The notes under the pieces are model-generated. The model was not told the origin of the DNA. It did not search any database and saw only the letters and a list, made by a program, of their open reading frames with translations. From Aquatica leii (lineage: Eukaryota; Arthropoda; Insecta; Coleoptera; Lampyridae), in the NCBI GenBank assembly GCA_035610365.1, contig CM069432.1, positions 176,561,027 to 176,625,026 of the forward strand: a stretch of DNA of 64,000 bases, given 5' to 3'. The translations under genes were made by a program, and so were the position numbers. Positions 34,189 to 44,817 of this stretch are shown here, piece by piece. How positions within the stretch are numbered: position 1 is the stretch's first letter; every line of letters begins with the position of its first letter.

Positions 34189-36900
34189 TTAATCTTGCTG
34201 TTCCTCATCCTCATCAGATCAGCCACATGAGTTTTCATCTGATGAGTCGTTGACATTAAAAGTTAACGATTCACAATAAGTGTCTATTATATGTTCTTTT
34301 TGTATAAACCCTTTTTCAATTTCTTGGACGTGCCGACATACTTGTGACCATTTCTTTGCACCTACACTAGCATTTTTTTCTTTTACCAAAGATTCCACCT
34401 CATTTAACTTAAACGTGATGTTTCTAGTTCCAACCCAAGTCTTAATAATACCCCAAATTTTGTCTATAGGGTTTAATTCTGGGTTCCAACGAACGATTAT
34501 AATTGTTAAAATTCATTTCGTCATGGTAGTCTGCACTTTTCTGACCAGATTTAAATATCAATAGTGCATTATTCAAAAATCCATCATTACCACCAGCATG
34601 TACGATAATTAACCGTTTACCCTTAGATATTGGGCATTTCAGCTCTTGATTTGATTTATCAGTCCATTGGTAAGAAGTTGTATTGGAAGCGTGAATGTAA
34701 GTTTCATCGGTATAAACGATGGGACGTCCTTCTTTACGATACTTAGTTATTTCTCGTATGTATGATACTCGTAAATTTCGCACATCATGACGTTCCATCA
34801 ACATAGGACGATTATCAGTGGTTTTTTGCCATCTAAAAGAAATATATATTTAACCTTCAATTGAAGTTCAAAAATTAGGATTTTTTTTACAAAACATAAT
34901 CAAATTATTTATTTCAGTAGAAGTAGAACGTCGACGAGTAAATTAAAGAAATTAATTATTATACCTGAATTCTAGTTTCTTTAAAGATTTTTCTTAATGA
35001 AGTTTCTTTGCCAAAAAAGCCAATAGTATCGTCATCCTTGATTTTCTCATAAATAGCCTTCAAAGTAGGCGTTCGTCCATCAGTAAGATGGAATTTGTAA
35101 ACAATTCTTCGTATAGTTTGTTCAGCACAATTGTCTACGGTTGATTTAGGAGATGTCTTATGAAATTTTTATCTGGGTGATTTAAATGTAGTTTGTTCGC
35201 CAGTTTCTATTAACTTGCCTTCTCGCATAATACGTACTAGAGTAGGTCGTGAAACTCTGTTACAAGCTTTATGTCTTACGAACCTTGCACGGCCAACTCA
35301 CACAGTCGGAGGTAGGGGAGGTTCATAGGAAGTATGCTTAAGGGCGCCAGATCTGATCCAAGATAACACTTCTGCCTCGATCACGACAAACGATCCAAAC
35401 TTGTAACTCAATTTGAGGTTCGTAATCCTTATTACTCTGATGTTCGAGTAGCCAAAATTAGTTAATAGATAACGATAATCACAGGAGAAAGAAAAATAAC
35501 AAGAGAGATTAACAATTATAATCACTTTAATGTATTAACGTTGGATACTAATAAGAATATATGAAATTTCTTTACCTATCGATGCTCGAATGGTTTCCAC
35601 GTAGAATTAACAAATATCACAGTTTTAAATTAGTAGCGCAGTAAATTGACAACTATACGTTAAATGCGCAATCCTTAAATACTAGCATGACTAACAATTT
35701 TCGTTAACAAGTGTAGAAAACTTTGATTTCGTAATACATAAGATTTACTAGATTATATCGAATTCTAATACGTGAATGCCCGCAGTATCGGCAACACACA
35801 ATACACATTGAAGTTATGTCGAAATGAACAGCACCGAAAATCTCGGAATAAATATGTTTTTCCCTCACAGCATGCGATACAATTACGTAAATGATTAAGA
35901 TTACCTTATTGGTATATAAGCGATAACGTAATTACGGTTGTTAACATTAATTACAATTCTGTGAATAACTTTCGTAATCACGATATAAAAGTTAAACAAA
36001 TAACTCACCCCAAAATCCAGTATCCACTTTAGCGAAGAAAACGTTTTTCCGCCAGCGGCCTGTAATAAATAGTAAAAAGCAAATCGTATCACACACTAAC
36101 TCACAACGAACAAGAAGCTAAAAAAATAGTATTAATAAATCATTAAATGTTATATAAAAACTCGTTGTATACTGTAGGTAACAATTTAGCACAGGTAGCT
36201 GATAACACAATCGACTAGTATACACGACGTAACATCTCCTACAGTAGGCTTGTCGAGACCCCGTTTTCGTGGCGGAGAATATGCCTTCCAATATCGTACG
36301 TGTTCGGTAACGGTATTCCTTAATAAGAATTAATCCTTAACACTCCTTTGTTGAAACGAACATGTGCTCGAGCGTGGGGAAACGGCTATCACATTAAGGA
36401 GAAATTACAAACGAAGTTTAATAAAATGTCATTAATTATCTTACCCTGTGACGACTCAAATATTTCACGAACGTAATTTAATTACAATTTGATTCCCATT
36501 AGTACGGATGTCTCTTGAAATTATTTCTTTAAGTCATACAGGCCATTTTAGACAATCGACAACTTCACGATTCTGTCGCAAAAATGACAGCCACGAGAAA
36601 AGATCGGCAGAAGGCGTCCAAACCGGAATCTAATTTCAATTACATATACAGGGTATTCCGTAATGAAAATTTCGTACGTAACAACTCCGTTTGCTTAAAC
36701 AACCGTATCGACAAGATTGCCTTTATAAAATAAAAGTAAATTATTGAATGTACGTAATGCATAACCTAACAATTACCTTTCTCATTTCTTTCTTTGAAAT
36801 ACAAATAAACATTCCATACTATTGTCCTGGATTCTGTAGGATATGTGCCTCTTTTCGTAGCCGAAGATGCAGCAGCACTAATATCGCGTTCATCAGACAT
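34189..36900 (-). pseudogene. Multi-exon DDE (Tc1/mariner-type) transposase, disabled
   Basis: Minus-strand gene model. Exon 1, 36900-36777, starts at an ATG and includes SRTIVWNVYLYFKERNEK, the usual N-terminus of this arthropod transposase family. Exon 2, 36059-36009, sits between an ACAG acceptor and a GTGAGT donor. Exon 3, about 35254-34965, holds the helix-turn-helix segment (VSRPTLVRIMREG). Exon 4, 34832-34189, follows a TTTTAG acceptor and carries PIVYTDETYIHAS, with the first catalytic Asp of DDE_3-like enzymes, KGKRLIIVHAGG, and after a deletion ELNPIDKIWGIIK with the final acidic residue. It ends in an acidic tail. The intron 34833-34964 is 132 bp (GT-AG). Lesions are a stop in exon 3 (near 35170), a one-base shift near the exon 3 end, loss of the central segment with the second Asp (around 34500), and a TGA near the C-terminus. 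Terminal inverted repeats were not found. Confidence 0.7.
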
Positions 36901-36904
36901 GCTG

Positions 36905-37272
36905 TAATCAAACTTGAATCGTAACAACATCGATCACAAGAAATATTTTACTTACTTGTAACTTAATAATACAGACAGCAGAGTTTTGAAAAAAACTGGT
37001 TGTAGTTTTATTAATAGACTTGAGAAACGATAATAAGAACAAATAAGTAAACGAAAAGAAGCAATCAAAACAATTAAAATGGCGATTACTAGTCGACGTT
37101 TTTAGTTCGATCTATAAATCGTTTCATCGCATAAAATCTCTATCTATCGCACTTGCACGTACGAATTTTGAGATCTGCGCAAGGATCATCAAATAACGCT
37201 TTTGCTCTAACGATGATGTTTATAAAATGCACGGCAATCAGATATAGGTGTAAAGAAATGTGGAAATTGTCT
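36905..37272. other. No recognised feature
   Basis: Spacer upstream of the transposase exon 1. It could hold its promoter or element end, but I see no terminal repeat. Confidence 0.4.
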
Positions 37273-37276
37273 TTAA

Positions 37277-37519
37277 CACGTTCGCGCCGACGTGTACCAC
37301 CGGAGGTACACGTTTGAATTTTTATATAATTTAATCTAAGTCGTTCTTTTAATTTTGTGTAATTTTGTTATATATTGAAATTACTTAAAGTTTAAAAATA
37401 TGCAATATATTTGATTTCTCGAGGCCGTCGTGTACCACCGGTGGTACATTATCCAAAACTGCCAAAATCTATTACAACTGAGATGAAAGATCTATACAAA
37501 GGTCTACGGCGCGAACGTT
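37277..37519. mobile_element. piggyBac-type MITE, 243 bp, TTAA flanks
   Basis: TTAA occurs at 37273-37276 and 37520-37523. Terminal inverted repeats are CACGTTCGCGCCG on the left and CGGCGCGAACGTT on the right. Next to the left terminus is CGTGTACCACCGGAGGTACA, and an almost identical copy around the palindrome ACCACCGGTGGT lies at about 37429-37447. TTAA target and short GC-rich inverted ends fit piggyBac non-autonomous elements. The termini differ from those of the piggyBac remnant at 18963. Confidence 0.8.
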
Positions 37520-37954
37520 TTAACAAATATATTTTTTTACTATCTAAATGTTTTTTTTAAATAAAGGTTTTGTAAGTGCATGGTTCTTTAATGGTACTTT
37601 AGATGGTTGTCAAATATTTTGATTGTAAATTGGTCATGCTGAAATAGTTAATAATGAATATATTTCAGTAGTTTAAAGCATTGTTTACTAATAGAATTAT
37701 TGTGGTTTGACAGTTATGCAACTTACGTCACCTGTCTATCCCAAGAAAAATATAAATATACGTGTCACAGATAAAGTTTAAATCTCATAAATAAAAAAAA
37801 CTAAAATAAAAACACGCTTTGATAGCAAACCGAACTAAAAAGAAGAGAATAATTTTTACTTTGAAAAGCTTATGATACAGCAATAGAAAGTCTAATAGTC
37901 AATCATTATTAATAACATCAAAATAAAATTATAGCAAAACATAAGTTAATGTAA

Positions 37955-38310
37955 TAGCGAAGGCTTGCACGGCCGGAATCTATACTTAGATTAGAATGTC
38001 TTCCGGGTTTGGACCGTGTCATAGTTGTTGCAACCGAAACTGCCAACGTTTCGCCCACTTTCGTAAGGGGCTTCATCAGGGCGTGAGATAAATCGCAAAA
38101 CTTAATTAAGCAATCGAAATCTAACTAAGAACTTCTCAAAAGTTAGGTTATCCACTTGTGAAACAAGCCATAACTTAAACTCTGAAAAGGTAAGAAAGAA
38201 AACGATAACTTAAAAAAGCAAACGAAAATCTAACAAAGAACCACTACCGAGTTAGGTAATCAACTTGTGAACCAAGCCAGATTCTAAACTCTCCAATAAC
38301 TTCAATCGCG
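37955..38310 (-). repeat. PLE family-B terminal repeat (pseudo-LTR), best copy
   Basis: Read on the minus strand: two tandem units of about 108 bp (38207-38310 and 38099-38206) that share motifs such as CTTGGTTCACAAGTTGAT and TTAGATTTCG, then TTTATCTCACGCC, the hammerhead-like core, then GACACGGTCCAAACCCGGAAG and TTCCGGCCGTG near 37970. Degenerate relatives lie at 4060-4395, 10195-10290 and 23750-23870. No coding region of the element is attached here. Confidence 0.65.
38020..38085 (-). ncRNA. Hammerhead-like ribozyme motif in PLE terminal repeat
   Basis: The minus strand shows CTGATGA (38079-38073), a hairpin GCCC...GGGC with loop TTACGAAA, GAAA (38052-38049), then a second hairpin GTTGGCA/TGCAAC and a downstream GTC (about 38018). 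The box order, spacing and stem II fit a hammerhead core of the type reported in Penelope-like retroelements. Stem III and the cleavage-site pairing are not fully convincing, so function is a hypothesis. Confidence 0.5.
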
Positions 38311-39276
38311 ATCAAGTTATAAAATAATTGTATTCTTATCATTCCTTGACACGTGTTCAAATTTTCAAGATCAAACTTTTGGAAATTGGTAACAATTACG
38401 TTCAAAGATTCCATTACATACATAGACACATACAGGTCAAGTTAATATAAGGGTATTAACAAGCTAATATAACCGTGTTAAAAATTTCAAAGCTGTCCTA
38501 GTGAAAAAACGTCTGGTTTGTTTGTTGATACAAAACTGGAAATAAATGTAAGATAATAGTATTAGGTTACTTGTGATAATTAATTCACTGTTTTAAAAAC
38601 TGCCCTTTTTTGAAGTACACTGCTGAGGCGCAAAAACTATATTGATATAGATAAAGATAACGCATTTACAGATATCTATAACTGCAGGTGTGTTATGTAG
38701 GTCAGTTATGTGCTATAGAGCACCGATAACGCTGCAAAGATAAATCTGAATGTTAAAACAAACAAACATTAGTATTAAACTAACCAACAATATGTTTACG
38801 AAAAAGACTGATTATTTTTTTCCGTTACTTTACTTATAGTTAAAATATTTGTTGCTTGCGCAAACATTTTCTTATTGGTTTACGGACGCTTTAATATGTA
38901 GAAAATTAAAAACTAAAGAAAGCAACAACTATAGATTTATATGTTTTAAAACAAAAACATTATATTATCTATTGCATCATTAAAATTAAGAACCAACATA
39001 AACTTATTTGAATAGTTAAGATTAATTCAAAATTTTTTATTACAAATACAAAAAAAAATGAGCCATGGACTTTTTGTGCGACACAAAATTTAATTACAAT
39101 ATAAAAATAATTTAATTTCATAATGTTTATATCTAAAAATTTTTAAATGACAAAATTAGTAAATATAGATTATAAATGCTCGCCTTGCGTCGATACTAAA
39201 CGAAATGTGTTTGTGTTTGTAATTGATCCATAATTTATTGTAGAGCAGTGAATTTGTATTATTGCTAAAAGTGAAA
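38311..39276. other. No recognised feature
   Basis: AT-rich spacer before the Harbinger remnants. Nothing recognised. Confidence 0.45.
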
Positions 39277-40763
39277 ATGGCTGATCAACACCAAGAGTTA
39301 CTTAATGCAAGCGCGACATTTATTGTCGTCGTTGTTTAAAAATAGACATTTAATTAATGGGAGCCGTTTATTAAGAGACTTAGTAGTGGAGAACTATTAT
39401 GGTATATTTAAAAATTTTTGTAGAATGTCAGCAGAACATTTCAGAAATTTACTACAACTTCTTGAACTAAAAATAATGAAGAAAGATATTATCGAAAAGC
39501 AATTCCTGCAATAGAAAGACTTGAAATAACACTGCGATTCTTAGCAACAAGAGACTTACACTGCACTAATATATACCTTTAAAGCATCCAAACAAGCTAT
39601 ATCGAAAATAGTTTCAGTGAAGCTACTATTGACGTTTCACAAGATAATGTAAAGGCAAGTAAAAACACTTATATGAAATTAGTCTACTACATATTTACTG
39701 CAAAAAAATATTTAAGATAAAGTAGCATACTACATTTATAGCTTGCAATAATGCAAAGATAGGTAAAACACTAAATATTAAATGAGTCTATAAAACAGTT
39801 TTACTGCAAAAAAAAAAACACTTAAGGAAGGTCAGTTACCGTACTATCTGAGAACTCCAGAAAAAAGAAGTAAGACTATTCTCAAGATTTGCATTTCTTT
39901 GAGACATGTCACTTACGTAGGTAGCTTGAGATGCGTTTGGAGTTGTTTCATTATTAGAATGCAAATTCCTTTCTGTAGAAAAAAGTGAAACAGCAAGATA
40001 GGGTGTGTTGCTGTTATAATTTTTTGCGTGATGTGATGAAGAAGTAGGTGGGTTCTGGAACTAATGGTGGTATCCTTGTCCATATCTATATTAAAAAGTA
40101 TTATAACTGCGTAGTTTTAAAGTCACGTGTTCCCTATAAACACAACAGTCATCTCTAATGTTTTGTTTGAAAGTTGACAGAACTAAATGTGCCTCAATAA
40201 TTCCTGGATCTTCTTTGAATTTTTGTTTTTTTGAAGCTTAGGTTCCTGTAAATTTGTATTCTTGTCCTCAGGAATCTCTTTAATACTGTGTTGTTCACCT
40301 CTTCCGTGTTGTCCTGTTGCGAGTAATTTTCGAACGGTTTATTTACTTATAATAAGAAAAATAACACTTTTATGGCATATAAAAATGATTTAATTTTTAT
40401 TTTCAGTTGCCTTAAAATGAAGAAGACTGGTTGCATATTACACAACAGTTTGAAGACTCGTGGAATTTCCCCAATTGTGTCAGGGCATTAGATAGTAAAC
40501 ACGTTGTCATACAAGCACCCATAAGCAGCGGAAATGAATTTTTTAATTACAAATTAACCTTTAGTATCGTTTTAATGACTGTTGTCGACGCAGGTTACTG
40601 CTTTACGTTTGCTGATGTTGATCGCCAGGGAAAAATATCCGATAGGGGTGTTATTAGAAATATATCATTCTTTAAAAAGCTACAAAAAGGCACCTTACAT
40701 TTCCTACCAAAGAAGTTTCACATAAAATCATATATGTTAATAGAGATACTAGAAAACTGCTGA
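39277..40763 (+). pseudogene. PIF/Harbinger transposase (HARBI1-like), two exons, disabled
   Basis: Exon 1 (39277-39654) starts MADQHQELLxAS and, across frameshifts, contains LLRDLVVENYYGIFKNFCRMS and a RKAIPAIERLEITLRFLATRD segment, as in the N-terminal half of Harbinger nucleases. It ends at GATAATGTAAAG. The following GCAAGT matches a GC-AG donor, and TTTTCAG at 40400-40406 is the acceptor; joining gives the family's xxVKLP junction. Exon 2 (from 40407) carries WNFPNCVRALDSKHVVI (first catalytic Asp), YKLTFSIVLMTVVDAGY and FTFADVDRQGKISDRGVI (second Asp). It is cut off before the final Glu segment. Lesions are frameshifts in exon 1 (near 39320 and 39500), a TAA at 40413 and the 3' truncation. 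The partner gene lies antisense. Confidence 0.8.
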
Positions 40764-41219
40764 ATATTTTTTAAATGTAAGACGAGTACCATGGCAAGAT
40801 TTCTATGCATAATCAAAACAATTTCTAGTCAGAAATAAAAATAAAATGTACCGTTTTTGTCATTCACGTATTTGCTATTAAATATAAAATAAGAAAAAAA
40901 ATAAATGTTACTTGTCCTACTTTTAGAATTTTGTGTTTGTTTTGGCTTATTTTTGTCCTTCAAGAGCAACAAACTAATGAACGCATACCATTATGCATTA
41001 TATACTTCTTCCGTGCTCATCCCTGATGCAGGTGAGTTTTTGATTTTTCCTCCTACATGAAGTTAGCAGTGATTGAATTTTTTTTTAGTTTTTGAGGTGT
41101 GTATTAGCTAATTCTGTTCAAGCCTCTTTTCGATTTCTGTTTTTATAATATGCTTCGGTGTAATTATAAAACACAGGCCGTTTTCTATAGGCTTCAATTA
41201 GCTTTAACACTTTATCATT
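39840..41219 (-). pseudogene. MADF/Myb-like Harbinger partner protein, disabled, antisense
   Basis: The minus-strand segment 41219-41102 reads NDKVLKLIEAYRKRPVFY then a Tyr/Asn/Arg-rich stretch and RKEA-stop-TELA, a clear MADF domain whose second conserved Trp is a TGA. Next, about 41040-40915 reads SGMSTEEVYNA, a stop, then WYAFISLLLLKDKNKP, a linker familiar from Harbinger partner proteins. After a gap, 40315-40090 gives an acidic and Lys-rich stretch and a YREHVTLKLRSYNT segment like the C-terminal conserved block, and 40050-39840 is Ser/Thr/Asn-rich. In autonomous Harbinger elements this DNA-binding partner brings the transposase to the element ends. Its two halves straddle transposase exon 2 on the opposite strand. 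The C-terminal half is the less certain part. Confidence 0.6.
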
Positions 41220-42307
41220 TGTTATTAGTATTTATAGTTAATTTAATTTTTCTTATTTCTATCTCATCGCACTTTTTACAGTAATTATTGTTTCATATAA
41301 ACCCATCAACCTTGATCCAGAATCAGTGTTTTTGATGAGCATATGTCTACTACTAATTTTAATACCTACATAATTATTAAATATAAATAAAATACTACCA
41401 CATTTTAAAATAAGGTAACTTATCGAGCGCGAGAACCGTCACCAAATGAATTTAAAATATAAAAATCTCCGTCCGCACTAAAACAAGCACGAACAGGTAT
41501 TTTCTTTGATATACCGACACCGGCCGGAACTTTTTCGAACACGACTTAAGAAATATTTGGTCGCTGGCTGACTCACACCGCGATTATCCGCAAAGAATGC
41601 TCGATCGCCCTTGTTTGTTCTTGTTTGCATTTTTGGTTAGTATGCAAAGACCAAGCTCTACTTTTTGTTTTGGCTCCCAAGGAAAAACTAGGACCACACC
41701 TAAAAAAGTTGAAAATCGCTTATAATCGTAAAATAAGTAAACGTTTTAACGACCTTGGTATTTAAAAAATGATTGCAATTCTAAATTACAACACGTTCTA
41801 ATTTATTCAGATTATTAGATTAAAATAACTATATTAAAAGTATATGAAATGTTAAGGTATGAAACATGATACTTTAAAAAAAATATATATGTATTTATAG
41901 TACATCTAGTTTTAAAATTTATTAATTTTAGGTATTTATGTAACCTTGGTAGTATCTACAGTAGCTTAGCTTTAGTCTACGAAAAAATTTTATCTTTTAT
42001 TTTACCTATCTCTATGCATAGAACAAGAAGAAAGTTTACATCTACTAAATAAATTAATTAACAATAATTGATGTTTTTATTTGACACTTACTCCATATTG
42101 TGTAAAAATGCAAATCCGTCAGTTTTCGTAATAATCAAGATAGTTTGCTTACGTTTTCTTGCTAAGAATAGCTTTGTAACAACGTAACATCATCATGCTT
42201 AAATAACGAGATATTAAAATTTGATATTTTATCAAAACGTTGTTAGTAAACACGTTGTGTTTATTATTGTTTTTGGGATTATTTGCATCATTATTGATCT
42301 AATACAT
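41220..42307. other. No gene recognised
   Basis: 41400-41700 is less AT-rich than its surroundings but shows no frame or family I can name. The rest is AT-rich. Confidence 0.45.
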
Positions 42308-42386
42308 TTTTTCCACTACTAGTTGTAAATGCTTTAATTATTACGTATAATAGATTGTAAAATATCGCAGGTAATAAATATTTTAC
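42308..42386 (+). repeat. Short dispersed repeat, copy 1
   Basis: TTTTCCACTACTAGTTGT followed by ATTACGTATAATAG and a GCAGGTAATAA motif recurs at 59219-59312 in the same orientation, where it begins exactly at the point where a Crypton-like coding remnant stops. Family unknown. Confidence 0.6.
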
Positions 42387-42888
42387 AACTTTATTGTTAT
42401 CTATTTATTTTTGAGTTGTAAACGTTTAGTTATAATATAAGGAAATAACATAAAGCATCTATTTTCTATTTATAAAGTGGAAATACTGGGCGTGGCTTAG
42501 TCTATCAAGATGGAAACTTCGCCAAGCTTAACAAGCTGTTTGTTAATTTACAAAACTAAAATAATTTATCAAATGACTTGAATTTATGCTTAGCAAAAAA
42601 TGTAACTGTTATAATTACAATTACAGACGTATAATCATAATTACATATAAAGTTCAAATACATTAATTGGCTAAGAAAACTATTTAACTGGAATTTTGTA
42701 GATCTACTACGCAATTAAACCATATGTACTTTGATTTTTTTATAAACTTTGTTAGTCCAACGTAAAAAAGATTTTTTTTAAACTAAGACTTATAGTTAAT
42801 TTAGTAAAAATTTTTATGAAATTTTTTGCAAGTTATTTTGTACTTTTTGATCATTGGTGATATACTGAATACAGTTTTCTCGGTTAAC

Positions 42889-43091
42889 AAACTGCCCAAG
42901 CAACACTAATTTCAATGTAATCGTTGATTAAGCGAATATTGAACTATGAACTAGTACATTTTAGTATATGGTGTATTTAATACACATGTATCATCTACGA
43001 TATTTTACTTAAACTTGTATTTTAAGTATAACAGATAATATTTTTCCACCGATTCCATCTTAACTTGCAATTGATTTGAAAACATTTTTTT
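42889..43091 (+). repeat. Dispersed repeat, copy 2 of a direct pair
   Basis: The direct-orientation match to 26629-26835, sharing TTTCAATGTAATCGTTGATT, TCATCTACGATATTTTAC and CCACCGATTCCATCTTAA. It lies about 250 bp upstream of the BEL/Pao insertion. Confidence 0.8.
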
Positions 43092-43344
43092 TAAATAAAT
43101 GTTATTATTAACCGACATAACCAAAGTTAACCTTACTTGTCTAAAAAGTGATCATACTTTAACCTGAAAAGTTGACAAGCATGTGGTATCTTTATCGTGC
43201 TTTTTAGTAATTCATAAAAGTTAGTTCTACCGCGTGTCCTTAATGTTTAACTTATTCACAACAAATAGTTATTCCTAATAATCAGCCAAATTGTAAACGT
43301 AAAGGTTACTTTTTGTATAAGCTTAAGGTATAAAATATGGCGAC

Positions 43345-43772
43345 TGTTGGTGGGTTACCAGTTTGAGGTCGTAGCTAAAAACCATGCGCTTTTTTGGGGC
43401 AAAGCTTACCTAATTTGTTTTCTTTGCGGTGAAAAACTGACCCAACAATGTTGCAATGATGGTTAGAGTGGACTGTATAGACACAAATAAAGATTTTGAG
43501 GTACTTTAAAAACCATATATTAAAAGTAATATGGCCATATAAAATGGCGCTGATGATTGAACACAACATTGACTGTAGAAGTCTTAATGAACAATGAGAT
43601 GTGGGCGGAAACCGGCATAGCATGCTAAAGTTAGTGGTTGTGCGTGCGCCACTAAAAATACAGTTAATGCGACGTTGCGCGTTGTACAATTTTACAAATA
43701 TCAAATATACAAAGGTGTTCAAAATAGTTTACAAATTGATCGGGAGATTCAAATGTACACAAATACTAAACA
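43345..43772 (-). repeat. BEL/Pao 3' LTR (428 bp)
   Basis: Bounded by TGTTGGTGGG and ATACTAAACA (TG...CA on this strand). It differs from the other LTR by four substitutions and by 22 extra bases between two CCATAT hexamers, implying that the 5' LTR lost the segment by recombination between the hexamers, or the reverse. Confidence 0.95.
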
Positions 43773-43786
43773 TGCCCCCGGCCTTG
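43773..43786 (-). promoter_or_regulatory. Polypurine-type tract next to the 3' LTR
   Basis: On the minus strand AAGGCCGGGGGCA immediately precedes the 3' LTR. A purine-rich, G-rich run here is where plus-strand DNA synthesis is primed in LTR retrotransposons. Confidence 0.6.
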
Positions 43787-43866
43787 AAAGTACTAGCTTT
43801 CAAAAGAACAAGAATATAGAAACAGTTTACAAATGAATATAAATATACAATGTGAACTTAAAACTA

Positions 43867-44817
43867 TCACTGCTGTGGTAGCGGACACAGTTTTGAAAAA
43901 GCACGCCGAACTACACCATTGTTTGTGCGTACCGACGCCGCTCGCGATATGCCGTCACTGCCCGGGAATGTTTCAGTTACTCGGCCAAGCTTCCACTGCA
44001 GAGGTGGCAAGTTGGTTTCTTTGAGCAGGACCAGCGTTCCATTCTCCAACTCTGAACGGTGCTGCTGCCACTTCGAACGTTGCTGCAACTCGGATACATA
44101 CTCGAGACTCCATCTTTTCCATATTCTTTGATGAAGCTGTTGTATGTTCTGATATGATGAGAGACGAGACTGTTGTATTTCAGAGACGTCGGGGTCAGGA
44201 AGAGCTGCCAGAGGTCTTCCCACCAAAAAATGTGCAGGTGTGATAGGTTGGAGATCGTTAGGATCAGTTGACAAAGGAGTTAAGGGACGTGAGTTTAGAG
44301 TCGCCTCAACTTGCGATAACAAAGTAAAAAACTCTTCATAAGTGAGCATTGAGTTACCTAGAACTCTTTTCAGATGATTTTTTACCGATTTGATACCGGC
44401 TTCCCACAGACCACCAAATTGTGGACTGCGTGCTAGGATAAAATGCCACTGCGTACCTTCGCTTACAAGGGCATCAGTGACACTGTCACAATTCGATTTG
44501 AGAAATGAGCTCAATTCCTTGAGCGCGGAATTGGCTCCAACAAAATTGGTACCATTGTCGGAGTAAACGTGCATGGGTTTACCTCGACGCGACACGAAAC
44601 GTCTGAACGTCATAATAAAGGATTCTGTCGAAAGAGAAGTGACCAATTCCAGATGAACTGCTTTGGTCACGAAGCATATGAAGATGCACAAATAACATTT
44701 AGAGGATTTTGAGCCACGACCCTTGCGGTCTTTTATCAGAAAGGGTCCGCCATAGTCTACACCAGTTGTATGAAAAGGCGGGGCTGGCTTGATTCGTGAG
44801 ATTGGCAAATTGCCCAT
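43867..44817 (-). pseudogene. BEL/Pao integrase core and C-terminal domain
   Basis: This 316-residue frame encodes the integrase catalytic core. VDYGGPFLIKDR carries the first Asp, VYSDNGTNFVGAN the second Asp, and PQFGGLWEAGIKSVKNHLKR the catalytic Glu. ATLNSRPLTPLS and PAHFLVGRPL follow, as is typical of BEL/Pao. The C-terminal part (LLKETNLPPLQWKLGRVTE) is the conserved domain found after the integrase in BEL elements. The initial Met is internal: the true polyprotein frame continues from 46861-44699, and a one-base change in the A5 run at 44842-44846 separates them. It would integrate the DNA copy into a 5-bp staggered target. Confidence 0.9.

Noticed and set aside
35298-35525. Minus-strand 75-residue frame as an additional transposase exon
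   Set aside because: It is adjacent to exon 3 but shows no similarity to the family and has its own stop before the helix-turn-helix segment.
43375-43819. Open frames within the 3' LTR and its counterpart in the 5' LTR
   Set aside because: The same frames recur in both LTRs because the LTRs are copies; LTRs are non-coding in BEL/Pao elements.
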